A stretch of DNA of 64,000 bases from Paragordius varius (GCA_964247055.1 OZ176050.1:10106001-10170000), one strand, 5' to 3'; shown: positions 1 to 13,300, counted from the first letter of the stretch. Made by a program: numbers and translations. Notes: generated from the letters alone by a model not told the origin.

Positions 1-48
1 AACTTAAATAAATCATTTGCCAAATAAATTTCAATGAAATTTACCAAC

Positions 49-352
49 CTCTTTTCCAATCTTATGTTGTAATTTGCTTAATTCATATTCCTTTTTTAGG
101 AGGGAAAGAGACATGAGCAATCTTTGAGGTATATTCGTTTCTTCCATCACTTTTTGAAGTTCAACGCTATCGGCGGAAGTGAGAGTAGCACCCAAATCAG
201 CCAAATAAACTGGGTTATCGGTGACTCCGCCTATTCGAGTGTTTTGAAACAGTTGAGCCACACTTTCTCGATAAAGTGGATTTAATGTTATAATATCCCG
301 GATCGTTTTAAGCACTTCAGCACACAGAGCCTATATTTTGGAATAATTGATA

Positions 353-395
<43 letters not shown>

Positions 396-1851
396 ATATC
401 ATATGTAAACTTTAAGATAAAAAAGATTACCTTAATTTCTTCCGTCATTCGGAATTTTTCATGGGAATAATTTTCAACTTCGACCATAAGTATTGGAATT
501 TTTGGGTTGTTGTGGATTGGACCTCCTCCGTCATTTGTCAAAGGATTATTCATTGTATTGCCGTTTTCTTCGAGAGTCACATCAAATGGTGTTTCAATAA
601 TCTTTTTCTTTTCTGGTTTTATTATGGAAGTTTCCTCTTTTTTAGCGTTTAAAGTGGTTTGAGTTGCACGACGCCAAGCCCTACTAGGTAGGCCATTTAT
701 ATTACCGAATAAACTCGATTTCAAACGTGGCGTTATAACTGATTTATCTGAGGAATTACGTTTGGCCCCTGAAGCAAAGCCGTTATTATTGTTGGTGTCT
801 AATTTGTGGTTGATATTTATATATAATACAGGTTAATGTTTATGCTAGATGTGGTAAAAATGGTTAGTGCAGGGTAAAATTTACCATTGAAAAGAAATAG
901 GCATGATGCCAAATGTAATGAAACAACAAAAAAATATATGAAAATTAGTGCAATAAATTAAAAAGACAATATAAACCAAAATGTCCTGTCACACTCTTTT
1001 CTAGTACCTGGATACCAAAATGTTTCGAAAACTTCAAGATAGTTTTAAAAAAATGTTAGATTACTTCTTAGCACAAAAATTTCATAATTAAGCAAAATCC
1101 TCAACTTAAATAATATAAAAATCATAAGTTGTTATTGTTAAATTTTTGTTTTGATTTAGTAAAACGAAAAAACATTCAATATAATAATTAAAATAATTTA
1201 AGTGGGCTGCTATTATAAATTGTTGCCAATAATGAATAAATGCTTAGGTAAATTTAGTGATTAACCTTGGGCTACATCTTCAATATCTTTGATCATATTT
1301 AATATCTTAATTCTGCGATGGGCCATAACTATCATTCGGATTTTATCGCCTAAATCCTGCATTTCGTGAATATGAACAAAACTTCCTACCCGGTATAAAT
1401 CATCCATATTGTATAAAATTTCATGTTCATTACTAATATTTATAAGCTTATAATTACTTGTCATCTTTTTTCATAAATATACCGGCATAAGGTTGATTTA
1501 ATTTAATTTTTCGTCGGAGTAATTCAATTAAAAGTTTATTTGTCACCTATTATGATTATTTAATTAATAAACCTCTAAAATTTTTATAAACCGTGGAAAA
1601 AGTGGATTTCTGTTGACAGCAATTACTGGAACATGCGGATAAACTTCAGGTATATGCATGGGAGCTAAAGCCATATTTTGTGTGGTGTACATTGGTGGAG
1701 CTGAATCTGGAGGTGCGGATTTCTCACTTTCCTCAAATTCCGGTGGCTCGTCATTGTTTGATTTGGACGAAAAATTTCTTTGCGCTATCGTTCGGCGGAG
1801 AAAATTTGAATAATTTGATCTGAATAAATAAATTTGAAATCTTGCTAACAT
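49..1851 (-). CDS. LONP1: Mitochondrial Lon protease, N-terminal five exons (partial)
   Basis: ATP-dependent protease of the mitochondrial matrix that degrades damaged proteins and binds mtDNA. Coding exons, read leftward: 1573-1851, 1458-1546, 1266-1432, 431-798, 49-330; phases agree, giving 395 codons before the gene leaves the window. Residues 1-35 ([10 protein letters not shown]...) are basic and Ser/Arg-rich, as expected of a mitochondrial presequence. From about residue 75 the LON substrate-binding domain follows ([16 protein letters not shown], then [14 protein letters not shown] and RRIKIL). After a low-complexity linker come [24 protein letters not shown] and [10 protein letters not shown]...[11 protein letters not shown]. 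These line up with human LONP1 with little length change outside the linker. The AAA+ ATPase and Ser-Lys protease regions are not in the window. Introns are 26, 25, 467 and 100 bases. The start is the first ATG heading the presequence. The family match is certain; exact splice sites were chosen by homology and phase. Confidence 0.95.
359..391. repeat. (TA)n microsatellite inside the 100-base Lon intron 4
   Basis: About 16 TA units lie in the short intron between the exons ending at 431 and starting at 330, so roughly a third of the intron is repeat. Confidence 0.95.
799..1265 (-). other. Lon intron 3 (467 bases)
   Basis: The donor follows ...DVAQ plus one base at 1266 and the acceptor precedes 798. 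It is AT-rich and nothing recognisable was seen in it. Confidence 0.8.
1433..1457 (-). other. 25-base intron in Lon (intron 2)
   Basis: Starts GTAATT and ends ATTAG. The upstream exon ends at 1458 after ...KKDD plus two bases, and the downstream exon resumes at 1432 with [13 protein letters not shown]. Reading through meets a stop at once and the two sides are in different frames. Removing exactly 25 bases restores an alignment to LONP1 with no gap across this joint. Confidence 0.85.
1547..1572 (-). other. 26-base intron in Lon (intron 1)
   Basis: Starts GTTTAT and ends AATAG. It separates ...FIKILE from [14 protein letters not shown], which together match the continuous LONP1 segment [20 protein letters not shown]. 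Read-through gives a stop after two codons. Confidence 0.88.
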
Positions 1852-2166
1852 ATCCTGCTGATTGTCAAACCTAGGAGAGAATAATAAGTGTTATAAACAT
1901 GACAAAAAATATCCCGATTAACTGAGGGAATATTTATTAGGGTTTTGGATGTTTAGAGTAGGAAATATAGCAAATTTTACCCAAAAAAATTAAATCATAC
2001 TCTATAATTGACACTTCATAACGTTTTATTTTTTGGACGCGATGACATTTTGGGATAATTTTAGATCCTTAGCCTAGAGCGGTAAACAAACAAATGTTAA
2101 AAAGTTTTTTTAGTAAAAAATTAATTATCAATCCCTTTCTAGCACAGTGTCCACAAAAAATATCCT

Positions 2167-3220
2167 GATGAAATATATAAATATTATGATAGGAAAATGA
2201 ATTGGGATATGTTGGTGCTTTTGGTTTTGGCTCTTACAAATAATTTAAGTGGCTTTTTTACCTTTATGTAAGAGATCCATACCAGAAATTGCAAAAATTT
2301 CGCACATTTTAAATATAAAAATTACTAAAATTATCATATACGTATAAAAAGCAAAACAATATAGATGTGGGCTCAAAAATTTATTAATTTCTTCGCCTTT
2401 CTAAAATAGACTAATTCTCTAAAAATAAATGCGAAAATGGCGAGAATTTGCAATATCTCGAATATCGAAATATGCATAGAATTTTGTAAAACTTAATTTT
2501 TAGCAAAATTTTGTTAAAACGTACTTTATACTATTTTAAGGCATAATGGAAACAATGTCCGCTTTAAGATTATTAAAAACACTTTTTATTTATAATTCGA
2601 TGATGCTGAACCTTAATACCTTAGAATTTGGTTATTCATTTGTCCATAATATTATATAAAAATTGTGCTTTTAATAAAAATTTAAAATTGAAAGCAAACG
2701 AATCTTTAAATTAGAAATCTAACATAGAAATATTCAGCAACATCGAATTATATAGAAAAATTGTTTTATAATACCTTAAAGCGTTTTTATACCGTTTTAT
2801 ATTGCCCTAAAATAGTATTAAGTACGCTGCAATAAAATTTTGCTAAAAATTTAATTTTTTAAAAAAGTATGCATTTTTTATTTATAGTTTTAGTTGATAT
2901 CAAAATTTTACATATATTTCAAATTTTTATACCGCAATCTCGGCATTATCGCGTTTACAAGCCCATTTAAGAAGAGCAAAACAAGGAACTTTCAAAGCCC
3001 ACATCTAAAAATTAAATTTTTTCAAAAATATTGTAACTTTTTAAATGTAATTTATGATATCTCAGTGATATTTTTGTAATAAAACATTTAGCTTCCAAAA
3101 AATTTTGGGTAGCGCAGAAGCTACTACAAAAGTGATAATATTTACAACATTTTTCAAGGCCAAACCAAAAGCACGATGATAATCCTGATACATTTTCTTA
3201 TTAAATATATATTTCATGAC
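2167..3220. repeat. ~1.05-kb imperfect palindrome (foldback-like)
   Basis: Successive segments on the left pair with reverse complements on the right in nested order: 2167-2215 with 3171-3220, GGTGCTTTTGGTTTTGGC near 2213 with its complement near 3160, AGATGTGGGCT at 2363 with AGCCCACATCT at 2996, 2434-2460 with 2930-2953, and about 53 bases at 2490-2542 with 2803-2856. The arms have drifted, and the pairing midpoint shifts by about 20 bases from inside to outside. It could be an old foldback transposon or two inverted copies of one element. Confidence 0.7.
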
Positions 3221-4525
3221 AATTTTTTATATTTTCCGATTGTCAAGCAATGTACTAAAAAAACTAAAAATTTTTACAGTTTCTTAACTACGATTGAAAC
3301 AAATTGCTTGTTGTATTTGCGATATAAAAAATCCAAAAGAAAATATAGCGGCAAATTTAGTTATTTTATTTTCCATTTTTTTAAATTTGTTTAAGGTTAT
3401 ACGCATATTTAAATTTAGGTCAATACTATAATTTTTTATAGATATTTAACTAACTCTGGGGGATAAAACTATCCCAAATCATTAAGTGATTAAAAATTAC
3501 AGAACATCTATATACTTTAAATTAAGTAAATCCTTTTTTGACTTCGCTATAATCGATTCGGCTGTGTGAAATCAAGCCGCTCATGTCATTTAAATACAAC
3601 AAACAAAATTTATGCGTTAGTTGTAATTAACATATTTAAATAATACTAAATCGCCGAGGCAAAAGTTAAAATTGTATGCTTTTGGATTCGGACAATCATT
3701 CGCACATGACAAGTTATGAAAAACGGCCGCTAACATTTGTGACTTGAAAATAGGCGATGGCCAAAAGCATTTTCCACTTATTGAGGAATGGAAAATTTTA
3801 GTTGAATTTGATAAATGTTTTTTTCAGGAAGTTACATTTATTAACCGACCATAAGAATTATGGTTGTGTGGTAAAAGACTTTGCGTGATATTAACAATAT
3901 TTGATTTTAAGATGTATAACACTAGACGAAATTGGGAATCGAAAATGCTCTATTTATTAATATCATTTAATACCAAAAAGATAATGAATATTAATATTAT
4001 ATTTTTATATTATTAACCAAAATAAAAAATCGCATTCTTGTCGCACATTAGGTCGAACAAATTTTAATACAAAGGAGAAAAACGCGTCTACGCTATTTTA
4101 GATAATATATACCATAAGGATATTCCCAAACGCAAAATATTATCAATTACGATTTGAAAAAATCTAAGGGTTAAAGAACTTACGGGAATTAATGCCAAAG
4201 TGCACTTTGATGTAGAATTAGCACCCAATATATTATTATGCGGTCAATTTAAAATTTTTTTCTAAATATCATATACTATTTATAGAAAGTTTGCCCAATA
4301 TATCGCGTTTAAAAAATGTTTTTAGGATTATATAAGAAAAAGAAATTTTTTTACGTTTTGCAACAAAGCGGAAATAGCGCATAATTACAAAACATTAAAT
4401 ACATTTACTATACTCGATTGAAAAATAATCTATCGGCTCAATTATTCGATATAAGGAGTTTTTATGCCCAAAAACAGGGGTCAATAGCCAAAATGACACT
4501 AAAATGGTCAATCGCAACGATCACG

Positions 4526-4883
4526 GGTGATCTACACAAAAGGTTTTGCGGGCCGAATTTTTGTATACTAGAGAAAATTTGATATATAACTATTTAACGA
4601 CCTAAAACCACAGGTGTCCAACACAAATGGCTTCGCGAACCGCATTTTTGGGTTAAAAAATGGATCGGCCGCATTCGCAAACTATATGGGCACTAAAAAA
4701 ATTTATTGGATAATAAAGATATGACTGTAAAAACTATTATTTATTTTAAAAATTGCTGGTTTATTGCCGAAATTCAGAAAAGCTTATTCAAAAATATTAT
4801 TTAAAAAAATTAATTTTACTTAGCGTTTGAGGTTTTTCGCGGGCTGCAAAGCTTTTCGAAGAGCCAGTTGTTGGACACTCCTG
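4526..4883. mobile_element. hAT-like non-autonomous elements (full copy 4611-4883, partial end at 4526-4560)
   Basis: The left end at 4611 reads CAGGTGTCCAACACAAATGG, followed by GCTTCGCGAACCGCATTTTT. The right end near 4883 is the imperfect complement (TTCGCGGGCTGC ... GTTGGACACTCCTG). The terminal CAGGNGTCC...GGGCCGC pattern is typical of hAT-superfamily ends. A second, diverged left end (GTGATCTACACAAAAGG...GCGGGCCGAATTTTTG) sits just before it. I saw no transposase and no clear 8-bp target duplication. Confidence 0.6.
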
Positions 4884-5553
4884 GCATAAACGAACAATTA
4901 ATGATGTTCATGAAATTCTAGCATCAGTTAACAATTTTCTGAGAATAAGAAATATTCAAAAAATTATATCATAAAGGGGAAACTGATATTATAGTATATG
5001 TTGAATTAGTTTTTAACTAATATTTTTATTAAAGAATTTTGATTGTATATAAAAAAAGTTTATAATTTCGTGGGCGGGACAAAAAGTCGGGAAAGGCCGC
5101 ATTTTAAAACCCCTATGCTGGATGATGATGTCAAAATAAATTTCGAAAAAAATATTTTTTTAAATAATATTTTAGCGAAATTCGGTTAAAGCGTATGATT
5201 TGGTGGATACAAAGGGACCACAAGAACACTCTCTCATAATTGATGCCGCTCCTATTTTCTATTACCATTGTTTAACACGTCCGTACCTTTTTAGCTAACT
5301 TATGATGGATTTTAAATATAATTAACTTAAATAGTATCTCATATACGATGCAAAAATATGCATTCTGTGGCCTTTACGGCGCTGAATGCATGAAATCGGT
5401 AGATATAAAAGATATGCTGATATTTATCATCTAATTAAAGAATGCATCAGGATTATGGTTTTTTTTGGTTTTATGGCTTACAAGTTATAAGGTTATTTGG
5501 ACTAAAAACGCACAAATGCCAAGATTACATGATAAGAATTTTATGTGCGAGAT

Positions 5554-5816
5554 CAGGGGAGTCCCACACGCAGCGCTCTGAGACATTATATGCGGCCTGA
5601 GAAAATTTGCAAAATAATAGGAATAATTTGCAAAATTCTTATGAAATAGCAAAATTGACATTCTTTAAATACATTTCCTAAAAAAATTCACTTCTAAACA
5701 ACCAAAAAAATTGTTCATATAAATAGAAGGTATTTTTTTACATTTAAAATCTGATAAAATATTCACTAATACCCAATATTTTCTAATGCGGCTAGCCATT
5801 TGTGTTGGACATTTCA
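5554..5816. mobile_element. hAT-like non-autonomous element, second copy
   Basis: The left end is CAGGGGAGTCCCACACGC; the right end carries AATGCGGCTAGCCATTTGTG then TTGGACA, the complement of the TGTCCAACACAAATGGC end of the neighbouring copy. It is about 260 bases long, like its relatives, and non-coding. The exact right boundary is uncertain by a few bases. Confidence 0.55.
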
Positions 5817-6416
5817 GTGCTAGATTATGATTTGTATTTATTATTAAAAAATATATAAAAATGATTGAATATTTCTGCCTTTTTGTGTTTAAATGATTAA
5901 TGAATGATATTCTCACAAGAACAAATAAATATTAATTTTGGGCACGGCTAAAAAAAATTGTTTTTTGCTTTATACCTTTAATGTTTTATCCACTTTGCCA
6001 GCCATAATTATTCTAAATTTCACTTGTTATTTTAAACGGTTGTAAAGAATCCGTTCACGAAAATGGTTTTGGGTTTATTTCTTTGAGAAATGATAAATTA
6101 TTAAATTAACTGCACAATGCTTTGATTATCACAAATTAAATTTTAATATTTGACGTTAAGGTTTTAAAAAACTAGAATTTTACGCTTCTCATTTCTTTAT
6201 GCCCCATGTTGGAATTGGTTTAGTCTCAAGAACACATAATTTTTTACGCATTTAATAAATAAATTGTGCCGTTTTATGCCAATTCAACTATATAATTTGG
6301 ATTGTATCAAATATATTCAATATAGATATCTAAACTAGTTTAATTCAAAACTAAAGATTCAATCACAGAAGTTAAAACAATTTAAATGATTCCTTTTATC
6401 ACACCAAACATAAATT

Positions 6417-7138
6417 TTAATCCATATGCGGTTCTGGATGAAATTTCTTCATGTGATCCGTATATCTAAAATAATAAATAATATATAAATGTTGCAGAAA
6501 ATCGAGTAAGTAAAATGAAACCTTTCAGCCCAATCACTTTTTGTCCAAGCCAAATGATACAATACCTGTAGAGTTTAAAAATCATATCATTTAATTTATA
6601 AATAACTAATAATTTTTAAGTCATTTAATAAAACCTTATATAACTTGCGAAAAATGACCTTTTAAGCGAAAAAATTTAGAAATGAAAATTTATTAAGCTA
6701 ACTTTCGTTTTCTGCGCTATGAAAAAATTGCCATTTTAATATGGCAAATTAAAAAATCCAAAAACATTATCACATAATTCTAAATTTATTTCCTTTTTAA
6801 ATGAAGCAAATAATTTTTAATTTTTATTATATATCTTAAGGAGGATGATGCCCAACAATGATTACATTTTCAACCAAACTTTTTTAGCGATTATACATAA
6901 ATATTTTCTACAATAAATGGATGTTTTAGAGATATTATACCATAAAAACTAAAACATGTAGCGAAATAATGTAAATGAATGCAAAAAAACGTGTCCGTCG
7001 ACTTGAAACCATGTTAGTAGCCAAAAAATGGATAATACGTTCAGGCGGATTTAAACTGTTTAATTTTCTTTGTTTTTCCTGCATAAATTAACAAAAAATG
7101 AAATGATATAAATTCCATATAATTAATTTTGATTCAAG

Positions 7139-7184
<46 letters not shown>

Positions 7185-10100
7185 CAAATGAAAATCTTTG
7201 AATGGGTCCAATCGATTTTCATAACTCTCGCTGTAATTAATTTCTACAACTTTGCCTTTTGACTTACGAGATGGTGAGACAGATCTTTCTCTTATACTGC
7301 TCAAACTTGCAGGCCCAATAGAAGTGGACGGTTTATAACTTTGGAGAAATCGAATTTTTTCGTACAACATCAAATTATCATTTTTTAGATTACGTAACTC
7401 ATTATCGGTCGTTTGTAGTTTGCGTTTCAAATCAGAATTTTCCTATGGAAAAGAGCAAAAAAGTTAGCCTAAAAACGAAGAACGGCATAGTTTATAAATA
7501 ACATTTATTTTATGTTATTTTTATTCCTATGATACAAATACATAAATGATCTTTTCAATATTTTTACTAAATATTTAATTAAAAACTATATAATATGGAG
7601 CTAATTAGCCCAAATCAATTTATTGCTCGCAAATATAATTGTTACTACTAATTAAATTGTATTTATACACAAACATTATAAATATAACAAATATCGTAAT
7701 TTAGTTATTTCTAACGATAAATTACCAGCTCCAATTCCTTTGTTCGAGTTTTAAAGCGTTCCCTTTGGCTTGATACAATCGGCAGCAAAGTATCTGCCGT
7801 GGCCATTGAATTAATAGATTCCATTGATGAGAACCCTTATTTTGTGTAAAAATGTTGATTGTAAAATATGATACGACAAATATTTTGACGTTAAATTAAA
7901 TAATTTTACTTATTTGCCCTGGTGGAATAAGTGCAGATTTAAGAAGATCTGATGACAAGGGAGATTGCAGTCCACTCTGAAAAATATTAAAAAAAACAAT
8001 TTTTCATTTATCAAAATAAAAACATAAAATATGGCATATAATAGCGGGTAATTTTTATTTGATATAATTTTTGAGAAAATATATAGGGGCACAAAAAATA
8101 TAACTTAATTTATTTTACCAGATTGCTAAAATATAATTTTAAAGGGCATTAATGGGTAAGTAGTTATTGATTTTTTTGTAAAAAACGGATATTGAAATAT
8201 TGATATTTAAGTTGCTTCTGACAATAGCGCCTTCAAATTAATAAATTAGTATAATTAATTATATGAAGTTATAATTTAAAAATATAATTTTTATTTGAAT
8301 TATCATGTCTCCAAGTTATTTACATAGTAAACGTGAATTTCCTCCCTGTACAAAATTGGATAAATATATCCCGACAATAATTATATATATATAGGTCTAG
8401 GATTAATTATCATAGTTGAGTAAGGCTGTGCCGGAATGTTTTACAATGTATTGTTACCGATGCTCAAAGAGTGAGTTTTCATATCAAAGTTATCGCTTTT
8501 CATTGGATTTTGTAAGCTTTTGATCTGCTGTGTGGTTATGTTATCTAAGCCTAAGAGTTTTACGCATGTTTTGTAATGATTGACCTCGTCGCAAGATTTT
8601 ATTATTAGTCATTCAGTAATTTAATAATCAATAAATATGTTATGAGCTTTTGCTTTTCATATTCCGATATGAACTTTTTATCATACTGATTTAATTAATG
8701 GGTATTTTTGATGACAATTTATTGAATTAACGGCCAAAAATTTTCGGCGTCGTCGCCGTAATCTGGAAAAACTTGAAAAAGTCAAATCTGGATTTAACAC
8801 CTCTTTTGCTCTAATGCTCTATCTGCCACACAAAGGTTAAAACGAATGCGATTTTGTGTACATTTTGTAAAATGTGGGCTTACAAAAATGCACTAACTTG
8901 AAGGAAAATTAATTGACAATCATAACTTCAAATGCCAAAGCTGCATATTGAGGAAACCAAACATACCTAAATTACGAGAGTTAATTATATAAAATTTTTG
9001 GTTCGAAATCATGAACAATTTCACCTATCTAGGTAACATCCGTTGAGGATGCCAAACAACCATATCACATAGAATCAAACTCGGCCGGGCAAAATTTAAC
9101 CAACTCAAATATGTATTAATACATAGAGACATAACCGTAAAAATAAAATCAAAATGTATAAAGTGGGTGTCCGCCCTACCCTTACCAACGTCTGCGAAAC
9201 TTGAGCCATCAAAAAAACATTAGAAATAAGATTAAAAAGAATGGGAGACAGAATGCTAAAATAAATGATGATAAATACTACCATAAATGAACTAGAACCA
9301 ATAACAGCTTTTATCAGAACAAATAGACTTCACAAATTGGGCCACATAGGATCTACTATAGACTCATCTGCAAAAGAAATTCTTGAAGGGACTAAAACAA
9401 CTTGGACCCAGATTATAGAACAAGATTCAAATTCCTAAACTTACCTCGCGCAACAAAAGATAGAGATATATATCGTAAATTAATCCAACCAATAATACCT
9501 ATAATAAACAGAAAAGCAGTTTAATAATGTATTACGCTATAATAGCCGATTGTACTTTGGAGAGTTAAGAATGTTGATTTGGGTTTTAATTTCTTTTATT
9601 AATTTCATGTATATAAAGTGGATTAATGCGAGAAGACAAACAGTTTGTGTTCGATTGATAACTCAATGAGACAATTTCCTCTGTCGTAATTGCCTGTTAT
9701 TTGTGATTAATCTTCCGAGACAATGGCGGCATTTGGCTTCTTTGCAATAATATTGTTTATTCATTTTTCTTGAGATATGAGCGTCGAAATTGATAATAAT
9801 ACGTCGTTATAAAAATATTAAGTTTCAGATACGTTAGTTAATGGTTTAATTAGTAAAGGTCCATTTCGTTTTGATCAGTGAATTGGTGGGAAAGAGACAT
9901 TGTAGGTCTAAATTCCTATTACTATGACATTTATTTCATTTGCGATTGCTCAAGTACAAAAGAAAATTCGTTTTGTGCATTTTCATAATATTGTGTAACG
10001 GTTTCCTTGACCGCACTTTATATACAAATCTAAGGGCAATACTTTTAAATTTAATCCATTTCAACAAAAATGGATTTAAAACTAGTAAATGACTCACTTT

Positions 10101-10301
10101 GTAAGCGAAAATGCAAAAAACAATACTAAAAATATATAAGAGAAGAAATTATAAATACTTCATTCATTTCATCGTGCCCATGACCCATAGCCATACCTTG
10201 AAGTGCAGACACGTCTTTCTCCAATTTTTCAATCAAAGCATTTTGTTCAGTGAACCGCTGCTCGTTCGCTGTATTTTGCACATTAAGCTTTTCGACTTTA
10301 T
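6417..10301 (-). CDS. CUX1 (CASP isoform): CASP-specific 3' exons with membrane anchor
   Basis: Exon 10159-10301 begins with the second half of an Asp codon (…EQLS-D-KVEKLN) and continues the coiled coil. 7910-7976 gives [12 protein letters not shown]...IPPGQI. 7726-7835 gives [20 protein letters not shown]. 7182-7442 gives [10 protein letters not shown] and [13 protein letters not shown]. 6941-7078 opens [14 protein letters not shown] and runs into a hydrophobic helix [16 protein letters not shown]. 6522-6565 (44 bases) gives [14 protein letters not shown]. 6417-6465 ends [13 protein letters not shown] and stop. The last two exons are tiny and were placed by matching human CASP LVFLVLYKLAWSES and ADHLHKFHE. 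Together these give the conserved juxtamembrane block, one membrane span and the short tail. Confidence 0.9.
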
Positions 10302-13300
10302 CTGCAAATAATGTAATATAGTTAATAAAACCCATATAAAATCACACATACAAGTTTTTATATTTTAATACCATTTTATATACATAATTAAATCCAAAAT
10401 CGTCGCTTTTTAATATTGTCACTCTATAGCTTCATTTTAGCCTCCTAAAAACATATTAATACCTTAAATATAAGGTTTAACTACCGATATTTAGCTTGAG
10501 CAAGCCATACGTAAACAACTCAATTTTCAATTAATTTTGAATTTATTGAAAAATATACATAATTTAACTAAATTGTAGAATAATAATAATATATGGGATG
10601 TATGAATTTAAATAGTATAATTAATATAATATTATAATATATGAATTTTTAAAATGAGATTACGTTGAAGTACATGTTTGACATATCAGTTTTTGTTACA
10701 AAAAATATTTCATGTGAGATTATCAATAAGTAATCAAAAGTTTTATTAAGAAAAGTATAAATATATATATCAATGTAGATCCAAAAAATTCCGTCAAAAA
10801 ATGAGCACAAAACATTTGTTAAGGTTTTTTTGGTTGGCATTTATCATATATATTTGATCATCATCCATTGTGTATTCTAAATACAATTTTTTTGGATCTG
10901 TCTGTACATAACATTTGGCAACTTTGGAATTAAAATGGGAGGGAAGGGAATGATAATTAGGAAAAAGTATACATAATAAAAAAAACTGATTAGATAATTT
11001 AATGAGATTTCTGGTTTTTGATTTAGTGCGGAAGGGGAAAAACGACAAACCCTTTTCTCTGGTCAGAAAAACCCTGTGGCCAAACATATACTTATCCAAC
11101 GTTACTTTGTTAGTAATATGAGGAAATATTGGCTACCAATTAACCGGGAAATTTTTGTAAACAACGGGATACAAACTTTCTATCAAAATATATTGCATTG
11201 ACAAACAAAAATTATATAGGGATAAATATAAATACATGGAAAAATATTAACATATAAAAAATGATAGATTGTGAGAGTAACATATAAAAAATATGTATCA
11301 TAAAATGCCAATTAACAAAAATTTGGTCATTTTGCCGTGTTGTGCAGGAGTTATGGAAAATAAGTAGTGCTGAGGAGTGTATGGTATTTTGTACAAGATT
11401 GAAATTTGATCAAATTTGGTTTTGATTTAATTTTCATTCCCATTACGTAAGGAATGAAAATGTAAATGCATACAACCTTTTATAGTCCCTTTTAAGTTAT
11501 CAAAAAACTTTTCTTCAACAAACATATATCACACAAATTATGTATAAATATAAAAAAACAAATTCATTATAAAATAGATAGAAAAATGTTGGCGTTTGGA
11601 AAGTGTGTACGTATAAATTATTTTGTTGAAGCTTGTATGAGCGATGGTAAGGATGGAAAGTTTTCAGTGACCGATCCATTGCTAGTTAGATAATTTGAGA
11701 AGGTTGAAGCACAACTACTAGCTAGCCTTTCATTCATATCACAATTTTCTGAGGATTCCGTTCTGTTGGAGGAAAGAGTTTGAGTTAGGGTAGAAGAAGA
11801 CGTTTTCATCAAAGGCTCCTTACTCTGATTTTTTTCATCTCCAATGGTTTCATTTGATGAAGGAATGTTTGAATAACATGAGACCACTGCAGACTTCTAA
11901 AATATTGTATACATATTATGTAAAATTTTAGCATTCATATTATTATTATTATTATACCAACCTTGTCCAAAATGTGCTCGATGGGATTCTGATCACTGGT
12001 TTCCAATTTAAAGGGCGTGTTCCGTTTACGCTTAGAAGCGCCATTATTAGAACCAGAGGTAAGCTCATTCTGAGAAAGATTCATTCCATCTTGAACACTC
12101 GCATTGCAATTGTCATTCAAAGATACAGTGGAAGATTTATCATCTACTGAAGATGATCTGGAAGTTTTCTATAATATTGTAAACAAAAAGAGATTATTAG
12201 GTAAAGTAAAATTGTTAATTTAAAATACGAATGAGAAAGTTTTCGTCTATATATTTCTAACCTCTGATTTTTGCTCATGTGTTTGCATAATACACATGGG
12301 ATCAGTTGCATCTCGAGATTTATTTATCCGTGATAACGAATCCGAAATGGGACTTCCAATTTTGGATATGTTAAAAAATGGACTTTTCATCACATCATAA
12401 TTTTGTTGGGAAAGAAAATTTAGGAAAAAATCTTTCGTTGACATTGAGATATCGGATTCGTTGGAATTATTTTTAGAGTTTGCATTTAAAAGTGCTGATG
12501 ATATCTTTTCATTGTTTGGATCAGAAAAGGATTCAGACTTTAAGGATTCTGTAGGTGTTTGTACACTTTTTGCCGCATCCTTAGCTTTATATGATGGAGT
12601 GCTATTATTATTTTTAACAAATGGGGGATCAAATAGTGTGTTATGATTAGTGCAACTGCTATTGTTGTCCTTAATTGCTGTAAAGAAAAAAATAGATTAT
12701 ATTACAATAAAAATAAAAAATATAAAAAGTTTTTTTACTTACTTTTCTTTTTTTGTTTCCAACTCTTCAACTTTTCTATGTTGGAAGGATCATTCAACCA
12801 AAAATGCATGCGAATAAATGGTTCTCTCCCCTTTAGGCTTAACATGTGCCATGGTTTGGGTTTGGATAATAATTCGCTAACCGATCCCTAAACAAAAAGG
12901 TTAAATTAGTAATTTCGAACACAATAAATTAAGATATAGTTAAATCACGGTTAAGGTCGAAATGGAGATCATTCAATTATGCTTTAAAATGTATTTAAAA
13001 TTCTACCTGTGATAACCCAAGCACCGATTCCCCAAAAACTTTTTGCCCAATGTTGTAATTAACCAATATTTCTTTGATTCTCATGGTTAGCGTCAGAGTG
13101 TCAATATTACCAGACACGGCGGTGTATTCGAGCAAGCTATTAGATGGTGTAGATGTTACGCCTGATGGTGTAGTAGAAGAGCAGACAAAAGTTGGAACAG
13201 CCATACCATTACAATTTTTGCTAGAAATCTGATTTGGATTTAAAGTGTTGTTTGATGAACTCACAAAACATTTTCCCTTGTTGGAATTGTCAGTATTTGA

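Larger units (their letters stand above)
1852..6416. other. Intergenic region between CASP 3' end and Lon 5' end
   Basis: No gene recognised in 4.6 kb; frames are short and AT-driven. It holds an imperfect palindrome (2167-3220) and a cluster of hAT-like inverted-repeat elements (about 4526-5816), annotated separately. The Lon promoter and the CASP 3' UTR must lie here. An AATAAA on the minus strand near 6070 is a possible CASP poly(A) signal, but in such AT-rich DNA this is weak evidence. Confidence 0.6.

Noticed and set aside
10794-11099. 101-codon minus-strand frame just 3' of the CUX stop, considered as a hidden homeodomain exon
   Set aside because: It has no tryptophan-phenylalanine pair, no homeodomain-like helix pattern and no supporting splice signals in phase; it is most likely 3' UTR or intron.
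11962-12168. KRKRN run considered as the start of a homeodomain
   Set aside because: Only the basic run resembles an N-terminal arm; the residues after it and the next exon show none of the three helices.
12643-12891. 82-codon plus-strand frame
   Set aside because: Shadow of the exon coding for the second half of CUT3 on the other strand.
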